The position numbers were made by a program, and so were the translations under genes. Below the pieces are notes generated by a model that saw nothing but the letters and a program-made list of their open reading frames with translations, searched no databases and was not told the DNA's origin. A DNA stretch of 64,000 bases from Nitrosomonas ureae (lineage in GTDB: Bacteria; Pseudomonadota; Gammaproteobacteria; Burkholderiales; Nitrosomonadaceae): assembly GCF_900108305.1 (NCBI RefSeq), contig NZ_FNUX01000015.1, positions 1 to 64,000 on the forward strand, read 5' to 3'. This document shows, in pieces, positions 39,391-50,295 of this stretch. Numbering within the stretch: the stretch's first letter is position 1; each line of letters begins with the position of its first letter.

Positions 39391-42300
39391 GTAATATTAA
39401 TATGTATTCTTCACAAGCTGAGCTTGCTCAAGGAGCGTATGGAGTATTCCTAGGTAAAATAATAGCAATTAATGAATTAACTGAAAGTGATGCAGACATG
39501 TCCACTTCCCAAGCTGTTGCCTTTGTTGAAAAATGGCAAATCGCAGATCAATACACCGATCCAATTACCGGAGTTTCAGCTACTGTCTTTGAAGCAAAAG
39601 AAGGTGGTGCTAAATATCTTGCGATACGTGGAACCGAATTTACGGCTAATGATTTACTTACTGATGGAATATTGGCTTCAGCAATACCTCCATTTCTCAA
39701 TCCTCAATTTATCGTACTCAAATTGCAAATCGATACTTGGTTGAATGATCCCAATGTATTGCAGAATCATAGTTTTACCGTCAGTGGTCACAGCCTGGGA
39801 GGTTATTTAGCTGCAGCAGTCAAACAAACCTACTCGCAAGTCACTGATGCTTATCTCTACAATGCACCGGGAGTTAGTGGTTTGCAGGGTAATTTAGCGG
39901 ATGCAGTGAGTAGCGTTCTTGGCATCAGTAACATAGCATCAGATAATGTTTGGAATATACGCGGTTCCGAGGGTTTTCCTATTATCGCAGGTCTGGGTTA
40001 TCAGCTAGGCTCACCTGTCAGTATCCAAACAGAAACATCGTTAAATAATCATAGCATTAGTCTGCTGGCCGATGCGTTGGCCGTTCATTCAGTTTACTCC
40101 CAACTGACACCCAGTCTGAATCAAGAACAACTGAGCAAACTCATCGATGCCTTTGGTTCCACCAAGGATGTGGCTGGAGCATCCAACAGTAAAACGCTTG
40201 AATCCGCGCTTGATGCTTTGCGCACTATTTTACTAAACCCTGCGGATGGCAAAATTGCGCTTGGGGATAATCAGAAGACTGAAACGGGTAATCGTGACAA
40301 ATTTTATACCAACCTTTATGAATTACAGAACAGTGCTCAATTTAAAGATTCTGTGGGTAAAGTCCAGTTAGCATTGCTATCCGATCTATCTAGCAGAGAT
40401 ATTATCAGCAGGATCGAGAGCGATAGTCAGCAGGGTTTGGCAGCACGTTTTGCGCTTGCGGCGCTCAATCCTTTTATTTTTGAAGGGGAAAGTATTGATT
40501 ATGGTGTCTTCAATTTGAATGGTGCGCTTGATCGCTTCGATCCGGAGAGTAGCGCGGGTACGCTGACATCATCATATCTGGTAGATCGCATGGCGATGCT
40601 GATACGCAAGAATTGGTTCAATATCGAAGACAAAAACCCGTTGGATTCAACAGTTACATTCAGTTCAAGCAATCATAGCTTTCAAAATATCAACGATTAT
40701 TATGAAGATGTGGCTACGGGTTACAAGATTTCGCAAGGTGAGTTATCAGGCAGTACACCGCGTTATTTTTTTGGTGGCGACGATGTGGATAATCCTGCGG
40801 CATCGGCTGTTGAAGATCACCTTTATGGCGGCGGCGGTGATGACATACTGAAAGGACTTGAGGGCAACGATTATCTGGAAGGTGGGGCAGGCTTAGATAC
40901 TTATATTGTCAATCCTGGTGATGGAGTTGATACCGTGCTGGATACGGATGGGGCTGGAGTAATTCAATTCGGCTCTGTGGTTGCTCAGGGCAGAAGCGGT
41001 GTGTCTGATAATAAGGACTGGATAAGAATCGGTGATACTTGGATGGATCAGAAGAATAATCTGGTTTATCTTCGTGTTGCTCAGGATAACGGCACGTATG
41101 ACTTGTTTGTCAGTTTCGTCGGCAGCACCGACAGTGCCAGGGTTCGGATCAAGAATTGGAGCGATGGCAAATTGGGAGTCGCGCTTGGCGATAATGGGCT
41201 TGCCGAGGCACCGGTATTGGATCGTGTCATTCTCGGTGATCTGAAGCCTGAGAATCCAATTGATTTTGACGAGCTCGGTAATATTGTTGTCAGTGCAGAA
41301 GAAGAGGCAGATCGCGAAGATGTGTTGTATGGAAGTGTTGAGAATGACCATATTCGGAGTCTTGGTGGTGATGACGAAGTCGATGGCAAGGATGGTAAAG
41401 ACCGTATTGAAGGGGGAGGCGGTGAGGATATTCTTGCTGGAGGCAAAGATGACGACATCATGCTGGGAGGCACCGATAGTGACATCATAAGGGGACAATT
41501 AAACAACGATAGGCTTTATGCAGAAACTGAGTATACCTTGGATAGTGCCTATGCACTGAGCAAAATCCAGACTGGAAGCGGGGAAAGAGGCGATCTGCTT
41601 GATGGTGGTGCTGGCAATGATGTGCTCATTGGTGATGCAGGTGATGACATTCTCATGGGTGGTACAGGTAAGGATATTTTGATAAGTTTGGGTGGAAACG
41701 ACACGATTGAGAGCGATGGAAATGTCGAATCAGTTGATCGTAATTGGAAAGTTAATCGTACAACAGATAATACAAATAATGTTACCACCTATAATCGAGG
41801 CTATAACTTTGGCGTGTCACCTGCAGAGGTTGCGAGGGTAACTGGTGATGACGATGTAATTTCCAGCAGTACTGGAAAAGATTGGATTTTTGCGGGAGGT
41901 GGTAACGATTCCATTGATGCAGGTGCCGATAGTGATGTGGTTTTTGGTGACGCAGGTAACGACACTATCCTTGGACAAGAGGGAGATGATGTTGTTTTAG
42001 GCGATAATCATCATTCTGGATTAAATGCATCTTTGCATGGTAACGATTATCTAAGTGGCGGTGACGGTAATGATCTGTTGATTGGTGGAGGAGGTTCCGA
42101 TTATCTGCTGGGCGGTGCAGATAGCGATGTACTTATTGGTGATGACAGTGGAATTTTTTTGCTATACCAGGGTGACGATTTTCTCGACGGCGGCGCAGGC
42201 GAAGATCAGCTCTTTGGTGGAGGTGGTAACGATACACTCATTGGCGGTACAGGAAATGATGCGTTATATGGCGGAGCGGGTGACGATATCTACATTGATG

Positions 42301-45300
42301 TTGAAGAAGGCGATCTCATCAGTGACCTGGAAGGGAATAATATTATCAGATTGGCCGATGTCGGAAATACCGGCGCTCCAGTAAGTTTTATGTCGAAATT
42401 AAGCAGTGAGCCACAAGATTCCCTGGCTAATTCCAGCGCTGTAGCATCGAATGCGCCATCAAGTGTGAAATGGTTAGATGGTTCCAATATCTTACGCATT
42501 ACTTTGGGAAATGGTGGAGTACTCGATCTACAAAATGCTCTTTACGGAATGAGTACACAAATTCAATTTGACTATGGTGGCAATTCAATTGATCTGGAAA
42601 ACTGGACGAGTGAGCACCTACGCGAAGCAGTGATTCTGAATTTGTCATCAATCGAGATCAGTTCTGAGGAATCCATCGCAGAGGCCTATGGAGGCGCGGG
42701 TGCAGATTTGATTCAGGGCAGTATTAACAACGATACCCTTAAGGGGCATGGTGGCGACGATCACCTCCTTGGTGATACAGGTAATGATCGAATTATCGGC
42801 GGAGCAGGTAATGACGCGCTATTCGGACAAGAGGATAGTGATACTTTGCAAGGTGGCGCCGGTGCTGATCGCAATACGGGTGGCAGCGGTGCCGATATTT
42901 ATGTATTCAATCGTGGGGACGGTGCCGATATTATCACTTCAGCAAATAGTGAGGATGCGGTTGGTGATGAAGTTCAACTAGGTTCGGGTATCGCTGCCAG
43001 CGATCTTCGTTTCTTTGAATTGGCTGATGGCAGTTTGCTCATGCGTATTGAAGGTAGTCAAGACAGTATTCTTTTTCAAAGCTGGTTTACTCAAGGACCC
43101 AATGTAACAGCATTACGTTTGAACGATAATTCGCTGATAGATGCTAACGAAATGAGCATATTCGCAGCGAATGTTCTCGGTGGAACGATGGGCGATGATG
43201 TCTTGATTGGAACGGTCGCCGATGATCATATTGAAGGTTACGCAGGTAACGATATTCTGGATGGTAACGCCGGTAATGATTTGTTGATGGGTGGTGATGG
43301 TGATGATACCTATCTTTATGGTTGGACTTCATTGGGCAACGATAGGATGATGGAATCGTCAGTGGGTACGAGTATTGTCGTATTGACAGAGGGCACGTTA
43401 CTTACTGATTTGCGTCACGAACATGCTGGGAACGATTTGATTTTATCGTTGCGAGGTGGCGGTACGGCATTAACAATCGAAGATTATTACGTATCGCAGC
43501 ATTCCTGGACAGTTCATGTGGAAAATAATGTAACGATTGGAATGACTGATTGGCTGGCTTGGCCTGTGCCCGCCCTCGATATTGCGCAATTACAAATAGA
43601 TTTTCTGGATGCAGCACGTGCACAATGGGCAAACAATTTGCTCAGTAATACCAACGACCGGCATCACGGGTTGTATACGCGAGTGAATGAAACCACCTAT
43701 CGTGCTAGTTTGGTATCTGCATATGAAACAGATATCGTTGTGCAACGCTTTACATTACTCGAGAATTTTTCTGATGCATCGAATATCCAACGCCAATCTG
43801 ATGATAGAGATTCTTCCTCTTCCACAATCGATGTGATCAATACTTCATCTCCTTCTTCTCCTCCAACTAATCAATTCGTAGTGCATCAATTTATTTCTAT
43901 TTTTGAATGGAATGAAATTTACAAACAAGGAACGGCTCTGAAGGGAGTGACAATCACCAATGACATGCTGCCTGTATATGAAAATGGTGTGATTGTCGGT
44001 TTCATAATTGGTAATCAGATTCCATCGTCGCCCGATGTGATTCAACAGTATTGGCAAACTACAAGTACCATCAATACTCAAATTGAGCGCATTCAAGGCG
44101 GCGACAGCAGCAATATTATTGTGGGTTACGGAAGCAGACGTTACTCGGATGAGATATCGATGATCGATGGTGGCGGCGGGAATGATATTCTCTATGCACC
44201 TGGCATGCCTTGGCTCAATAATGAGGTGGCGTATTTTACCGATACCGAGTCCCGTATTGGTGGATTTTCCTATGGGAATACGGGGAATGATACGCTTTAT
44301 GGCGGTTACTATAGAGATACATTGGTTGGTGGTGATGGGATCGATTTCCTGGATGGCAGGTTCAGTCAAGATACATATGTCATGTTTATCGGTGAATCAG
44401 GAGTGGATAGGATTTGGGACACAGGAACGCAACTGGCGCAATGGGGGGATTATTTTAGCGATACTTCTTACACTTTCCTGGTTCAGGAAGTGAAGTCTAT
44501 AGCACAGGATCTGCTTCGTTTGATAGGGATTAATCAGGAAGATATTACTTTTACCTGGGGACAGCGTGTTGTCGAGGGGGTGCGGGACCGGGTTGTATTT
44601 GACGATGCGCTATATACCCAAACCATGCATGCTACGCTGACCGTAATATGGGCAGAGGGTGGCGTCGAAATTGTGCTGCCGAATTCGACTGATCTGCCGG
44701 GTATGGGGTTGGAGCGTATTCAGTTTGATAATGGGACGATATTGACAATGGCGGAGCTGATCGCGCTTGCTGACCCTGTACCCACTCTGAATCCGCAAGA
44801 AATGAACAACAGCATTACTGGAGAAACCGGGGATGATGTAATTTACGGTGAAGGTGGGAACGATACGATTGATGGTGGTGCCGGCAATGATCTTCTAAAT
44901 GGCGGGGCAGGCGACGACATCGTGATCGGCGGTACCGGTGATGATATTTACCTATTTGGTCTGGGCTCAGGTCAGGATACGGTCAATAGTTATGACACGA
45001 CTATCGGAAAGGTCGATGTAGTGCAATTTGATTATGGTGTAACTCCTGATGAAGTGCGTGTTAGCCGTTCCGGAGATAATCTGGTGCTAACTATTATTGG
45101 TACCGGAGATACATTCATTATTCAGAACTATCTGGAAAATAATGGCGCGACGCCCTTTTCTGTCAAAGAGATCAGGTTTAGAGGGGATGGTACTGTTTGG
45201 GATTTTGCAACAGTGAGGGCTAAATTGGGAAATAATCAAGCTCCCCATTTGCAGGTTGCGCTCTCAGATCAAATGGCAGTCGCGGGCGAGAACTTCAGCT

Positions 45301-46391
45301 ATATGATGAATCCCAATACATTTGTCGATCCGGATGGCGATAGGCTTGTTTACAGCGCGGCCCTGGCCGATGGAAGTTCACTGCCAGCCTGGCTCAGTTT
45401 TGATGCGACAACAGGCACGATCAGCGGTACACCTGATGCATCCGGAAAATTAAGCGTGATGATTACTGCCAAAGATACCGATGATCTGACAGCTGCGGAT
45501 ATCTTCGATATCGATATTAGTAGTCCGGATATAGATATCACTGGGACATCAGGTGCAGACAAACTGACTGGTGGGAGTGGAAATGATATGCTCAACGGAT
45601 TGGCAGGTAATGATGTGTTACACGGTAACGCTGGGAATGATTGGCTGGATGGCGGGAGCGGGATCGATTTCATGGCTGGAGGTACAGGCGATGATACTTA
45701 CCTGGTGAATGGTTTTTGGGATAGGGTCGTTGAAAATGCTAATGGCGGCAGCGATGCGGTTATTGCATCCATTTCGTATACACTCGGTGATAACCTGGAG
45801 AAATTAACGTTGTCAGGCGCTTCTGCGATTATTGGTATCGGCAATTCGGCTGCCAATCAAATAACCGGGAGTGCGGCTTCTAATATCATATGGGGCCGGG
45901 CAGGGGATGATATTTTGTCGGGAAATGGCGGTGCGGATACTTTGATTGGTGATATCGGGGATGATGCTCTGGATGGCGGGATGGGTAAAGACTTATTAAT
46001 TGGTGGAGCAGGTAATGATGTCTACTTCTTCGGGCGTGGATATGGAAAGGATGTCGTTGTCGAGAATGATTCCACTGCGGGTGTATTGGATACCGTTAAA
46101 TTTCTGTCAGATATTAATCCGGAACAGATTTGGTTCCAGCGTGGGGGCAATAATCTTGAAGTAAGTATCATTGGTACCCATGATAAACTGATAATCAAGG
46201 ATTGGTATCTGAGTTCGGGCGCTCACGTTGAGCAGTTTAAAACCACTGGAGGTTTGACGTTGCTGGATAGTCAAGTTGACAGCCTAGTCACTGCAATGGC
46301 AGGTTTTGAACCACCCGATATGGGTCAAACAATACTTCCATCCGGTTACGACGCTACTCTCGGCCCTTTGATTTCCACTTTTTGGCTGTAG
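39387..46391 (+). CDS. Giant RTX protein with N-terminal lipase-like domain
   Basis: A 2334-residue protein for type I secretion (no Sec signal). Residues ~1-250 look like an alpha/beta-hydrolase lipase: GHSLGG with Ser136 as nucleophile, and NNHSISLL as a possible His site. RTX nonapeptide blocks follow near residues 480-510, 650-710, 740-770, 830-970, 1100-1180, 1265-1310, 1590-1650, 1810-1860, 2058-2112 and 2172-2218. Several are followed by haemolysin-type calcium-binding related domains (e.g. VVQFDYGVTPDEVRVSRSGD). One Ig-like putative domain (He_PIG type, FVDPDGDRLVYSA) is at ~1950-2050. A terminal ~110 residues may hold the secretion signal. No ABC exporter gene is nearby. Confidence 0.88.
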   Translation: MSNINMYSSQAELAQGAYGVFLGKIIAINELTESDADMSTSQAVAFVEKWQIADQYTDPITGVSATVFEAKEGGAKYLAIRGTEFTANDLLTDGILASAIPPFLNPQFIVLKLQIDTWLNDPNVLQNHSFTVSGHSLGGYLAAAVKQTYSQVTDAYLYNAPGVSGLQGNLADAVSSVLGISNIASDNVWNIRGSEGFPIIAGLGYQLGSPVSIQTETSLNNHSISLLADALAVHSVYSQLTPSLNQEQLSKLIDAFGSTKDVAGASNSKTLESALDALRTILLNPADGKIALGDNQKTETGNRDKFYTNLYELQNSAQFKDSVGKVQLALLSDLSSRDIISRIESDSQQGLAARFALAALNPFIFEGESIDYGVFNLNGALDRFDPESSAGTLTSSYLVDRMAMLIRKNWFNIEDKNPLDSTVTFSSSNHSFQNINDYYEDVATGYKISQGELSGSTPRYFFGGDDVDNPAASAVEDHLYGGGGDDILKGLEGNDYLEGGAGLDTYIVNPGDGVDTVLDTDGAGVIQFGSVVAQGRSGVSDNKDWIRIGDTWMDQKNNLVYLRVAQDNGTYDLFVSFVGSTDSARVRIKNWSDGKLGVALGDNGLAEAPVLDRVILGDLKPENPIDFDELGNIVVSAEEEADREDVLYGSVENDHIRSLGGDDEVDGKDGKDRIEGGGGEDILAGGKDDDIMLGGTDSDIIRGQLNNDRLYAETEYTLDSAYALSKIQTGSGERGDLLDGGAGNDVLIGDAGDDILMGGTGKDILISLGGNDTIESDGNVESVDRNWKVNRTTDNTNNVTTYNRGYNFGVSPAEVARVTGDDDVISSSTGKDWIFAGGGNDSIDAGADSDVVFGDAGNDTILGQEGDDVVLGDNHHSGLNASLHGNDYLSGGDGNDLLIGGGGSDYLLGGADSDVLIGDDSGIFLLYQGDDFLDGGAGEDQLFGGGGNDTLIGGTGNDALYGGAGDDIYIDVEEGDLISDLEGNNIIRLADVGNTGAPVSFMSKLSSEPQDSLANSSAVASNAPSSVKWLDGSNILRITLGNGGVLDLQNALYGMSTQIQFDYGGNSIDLENWTSEHLREAVILNLSSIEISSEESIAEAYGGAGADLIQGSINNDTLKGHGGDDHLLGDTGNDRIIGGAGNDALFGQEDSDTLQGGAGADRNTGGSGADIYVFNRGDGADIITSANSEDAVGDEVQLGSGIAASDLRFFELADGSLLMRIEGSQDSILFQSWFTQGPNVTALRLNDNSLIDANEMSIFAANVLGGTMGDDVLIGTVADDHIEGYAGNDILDGNAGNDLLMGGDGDDTYLYGWTSLGNDRMMESSVGTSIVVLTEGTLLTDLRHEHAGNDLILSLRGGGTALTIEDYYVSQHSWTVHVENNVTIGMTDWLAWPVPALDIAQLQIDFLDAARAQWANNLLSNTNDRHHGLYTRVNETTYRASLVSAYETDIVVQRFTLLENFSDASNIQRQSDDRDSSSSTIDVINTSSPSSPPTNQFVVHQFISIFEWNEIYKQGTALKGVTITNDMLPVYENGVIVGFIIGNQIPSSPDVIQQYWQTTSTINTQIERIQGGDSSNIIVGYGSRRYSDEISMIDGGGGNDILYAPGMPWLNNEVAYFTDTESRIGGFSYGNTGNDTLYGGYYRDTLVGGDGIDFLDGRFSQDTYVMFIGESGVDRIWDTGTQLAQWGDYFSDTSYTFLVQEVKSIAQDLLRLIGINQEDITFTWGQRVVEGVRDRVVFDDALYTQTMHATLTVIWAEGGVEIVLPNSTDLPGMGLERIQFDNGTILTMAELIALADPVPTLNPQEMNNSITGETGDDVIYGEGGNDTIDGGAGNDLLNGGAGDDIVIGGTGDDIYLFGLGSGQDTVNSYDTTIGKVDVVQFDYGVTPDEVRVSRSGDNLVLTIIGTGDTFIIQNYLENNGATPFSVKEIRFRGDGTVWDFATVRAKLGNNQAPHLQVALSDQMAVAGENFSYMMNPNTFVDPDGDRLVYSAALADGSSLPAWLSFDATTGTISGTPDASGKLSVMITAKDTDDLTAADIFDIDISSPDIDITGTSGADKLTGGSGNDMLNGLAGNDVLHGNAGNDWLDGGSGIDFMAGGTGDDTYLVNGFWDRVVENANGGSDAVIASISYTLGDNLEKLTLSGASAIIGIGNSAANQITGSAASNIIWGRAGDDILSGNGGADTLIGDIGDDALDGGMGKDLLIGGAGNDVYFFGRGYGKDVVVENDSTAGVLDTVKFLSDINPEQIWFQRGGNNLEVSIIGTHDKLIIKDWYLSSGAHVEQFKTTGGLTLLDSQVDSLVTAMAGFEPPDMGQTILPSGYDATLGPLISTFWL

Positions 46392-46423
46392 CTATTTTCT
46401 TGCTATTTTTTGCTGTCTTGGTT

Positions 46424-46530
46424 TAATCTCTTCGGATTCAATTCCTCGCCTCTTGGGGCGTAAGCTGGTTGAAAGCCAGTAGTCTGAAGAACGTACTTAA
46501 TACCCCGCCGCTCTTGCGGCGGGGCGTTTT
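46424..46530 (+). terminator. Structured region with terminator hairpin after the RTX gene
   Basis: A series of stems: AATC/GATT (46425-46438), CGCC/GGCG (46447-46460), CTGG/CCAG (46465-46479), then a strong CCCCGCCGC-TCTT-GCGGCGGGG (46503-46524) followed by GTTTTACTTTT. The last is a good rho-independent terminator for the RTX transcript. The whole stretch could be a small structured RNA or the end of a degraded IS200/IS605-type element. No gene is seen in 46392-46880. Confidence 0.6.
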
Positions 46531-46880
46531 ACTTTTCATAGACCTAATATCTTATTGAATCCCTTTGGGCGATTATTTCGATCGATGATCATTCAATGTA
46601 TAGAATCTTAATCTTCACCGCTGGCTATCCGGGTTCATTTTTCTGACATGAATACGAACGTATCAGGATAATAAGAAATTTATTGCTCGCGTGACTACAT
46701 TCCAGGTTAATTTCGCTATAATCTTCAGGCTATAAAGTGAAGAAGTATGAGTGTTTATATGAATACTTAGTACGAATAGGTGATTGTGCAGATTTGATGT
46801 ATTAAGTCTTAACTTAACAAATTTGTGTCAATGATTTTTATCAGACTATTGTATGTACTTATTTTAAATGGAGAGATTAT

Positions 46881-47273
46881 ATGAGTATGGAAAGTGAGAT
46901 CAGAATGAGATTTGGAGGTTTCTGGAACTCCCTCATTTTATTGTTTGTAATTATCATTTGTCTTCGTTTCTCAAGTTTAGAGTTCGCTGATGAGACTTTA
47001 ATTAAAAGAATTTTTTGTGCGCTGCATTTGTTTTTAGGGTGTATAGCTGCGGGTGTTTTGCTGGGCATACTGAAAATATTTTTAGCATTCTCTAATCAAA
47101 CCTATACCCGTGCGCCCGCATCGGCAAATTTTGTACGAGGCCTTAAATATGGGATAGTTGCGGGCGGTTTATTGATATTTATTGTCGGCATATTGCAACT
47201 ACCTGGTTTCCTGGGTGTTTTTCAACCTATGATTGATGGGTTGCTGGCAAAGTTCACGGCTGTTTTCGTATAA
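46881..47273 (+). CDS. Small inner membrane protein, unknown function
   Basis: A 130-residue protein with three hydrophobic segments (~14-31, ~44-66 and ~90-112). No family recognised. GGAGAGAT precedes the ATG. It is alone between the RTX gene terminator and queA, in a region flanked by related hairpins. Confidence 0.6.
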   Translation: MSMESEIRMRFGGFWNSLILLFVIIICLRFSSLEFADETLIKRIFCALHLFLGCIAAGVLLGILKIFLAFSNQTYTRAPASANFVRGLKYGIVAGGLLIFIVGILQLPGFLGVFQPMIDGLLAKFTAVFV

Positions 47274-47394
47274 GCAGCTGCTTGTAATATTGTACAAGTA
47301 TTTTATATGTAATGATAATGTTGTGTCATCAATGATTCTGTCGATTGGAACGTTAAAATAGCGTCATATTTCTGGTCGAAATAGTCAATGAACG

Positions 47395-47416
47395 ACCTCG
47401 CCTTACGGGGCGAGGT
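47395..47416. repeat. GC-rich hairpin upstream of queA
   Basis: ACCTCGCC (47395-47402) and GGCGAGGT (47409-47416) pair around TTACGG. It shares the CCTCGCC...GGGGCG core with the stem at 46444-46460. Without a T-run it is not a standard terminator. The rest of the ~320-bp gap to queA shows no gene. Confidence 0.45.
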
Positions 47417-47592
47417 ATCAGAGCAGTGAGGCGGAGGAAGTTAGAAAAGCGCAACCTGCCTATTTTCGTGTAATTTTTGATACTCTTTTCCCTGCCTTTT
47501 AACATAGCTTTTTATTGCCTACAAAGCCGGACATTTTTATTTGTTGCTACCAGCGGCAGGTGGAAAATCTGTTGACCGGTATAATACATAGA

Positions 47593-49709
<2,117 letters not shown>

Positions 49710-49732
49710 GCGGTCATCATGCTAATATGTGC

Positions 49733-49748
49733 CCTTTTAACAAAGGGA
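49733..49748 (+). promoter_or_regulatory. Hairpin covering the yajC ribosome binding site
   Basis: CCCTTT (49733-49738) pairs with AAAGGG (49743-49748) around TAAC. The right arm is the start of the Shine-Dalgarno sequence (AAAGGGAG) of yajC. It may modulate translation or just be a chance stem. Confidence 0.3.
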
Positions 49749-49752
49749 GAAC

Positions 49753-50214
49753 ATGATGCTGATTAATGATGCATTTGCACAGGCGGCTTCTTCAACGGCG
49801 CAAAGTGATGCAGGTTGGGTCACTCTATTACCGATGATCGGTATATTGGTTTTATTTTATTTTCTGCTCATTCGTCCGCAAGCTAAGCGCGCCAAAGAAC
49901 ATAAGCAAATGGTGGAAGAATTGCAAAGAGGCGATGAGGTTATTACCAATGGCGGTATCTTGGGGCAAATACTCAATGTGAGCGAAGCTTACGTCATTAT
50001 CGAAATAGCTCCGGCTATGGAGGTCACCGTACTTAAATCCTCGGTGCAGACTTTATTGCCTAAAGGAACGCTAAAGAGCATTGATCCCAAGAGTAAGGCA
50101 TCCAAATCAAAAACGGCAAAATCAGCGGCACCAGAAAGTAATAAAGCAGAAGCTGTTGACGAAACTGCAGAAGTCATTACCACTGAAGCTGATAAAAATA
50201 TCGAAAAGAAATAA
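49753..50214 (+). CDS. yajC: Preprotein translocase subunit YajC
   Basis: A 153-residue protein with one membrane segment (~25-42: PMIGILVLFYFLLIRPQ) then a soluble domain (QRGDEVITNGGILGQI). The tail after residue ~105 is a low-complexity Lys/Ala/Glu-rich extension, longer than the E. coli protein (110 aa). It forms a complex with SecD and SecF, encoded next. Two adjacent ATGs (49753 and 49756) are possible starts. Confidence 0.93.
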   Translation: MMLINDAFAQAASSTAQSDAGWVTLLPMIGILVLFYFLLIRPQAKRAKEHKQMVEELQRGDEVITNGGILGQILNVSEAYVIIEIAPAMEVTVLKSSVQTLLPKGTLKSIDPKSKASKSKTAKSAAPESNKAEAVDETAEVITTEADKNIEKK

Positions 50215-50295
50215 TTACGTTTGACAAGGAGGGAATTAGCTATTTAATCCTCTGCCTTTGTTTGTCTTTTACCCTTACTTAATTAACTGATACCC

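Noticed and set aside
40893..41498. Long open frames opposite or out of frame with the giant RTX gene (also at 43845-44369 and 44167-44493)
   Set aside because: They are side effects of the biased Gly/Asp repeats; no ribosome binding sites or recognisable families, and the RTX frame is clearly coding throughout.
41580..42300. Repetitive DNA that could look like a CRISPR array or tandem repeat
   Set aside because: The period is 27 bp in coding frame (GGxGxDxLx nonapeptides) with degenerate units and no spacers, so it is RTX coding sequence.
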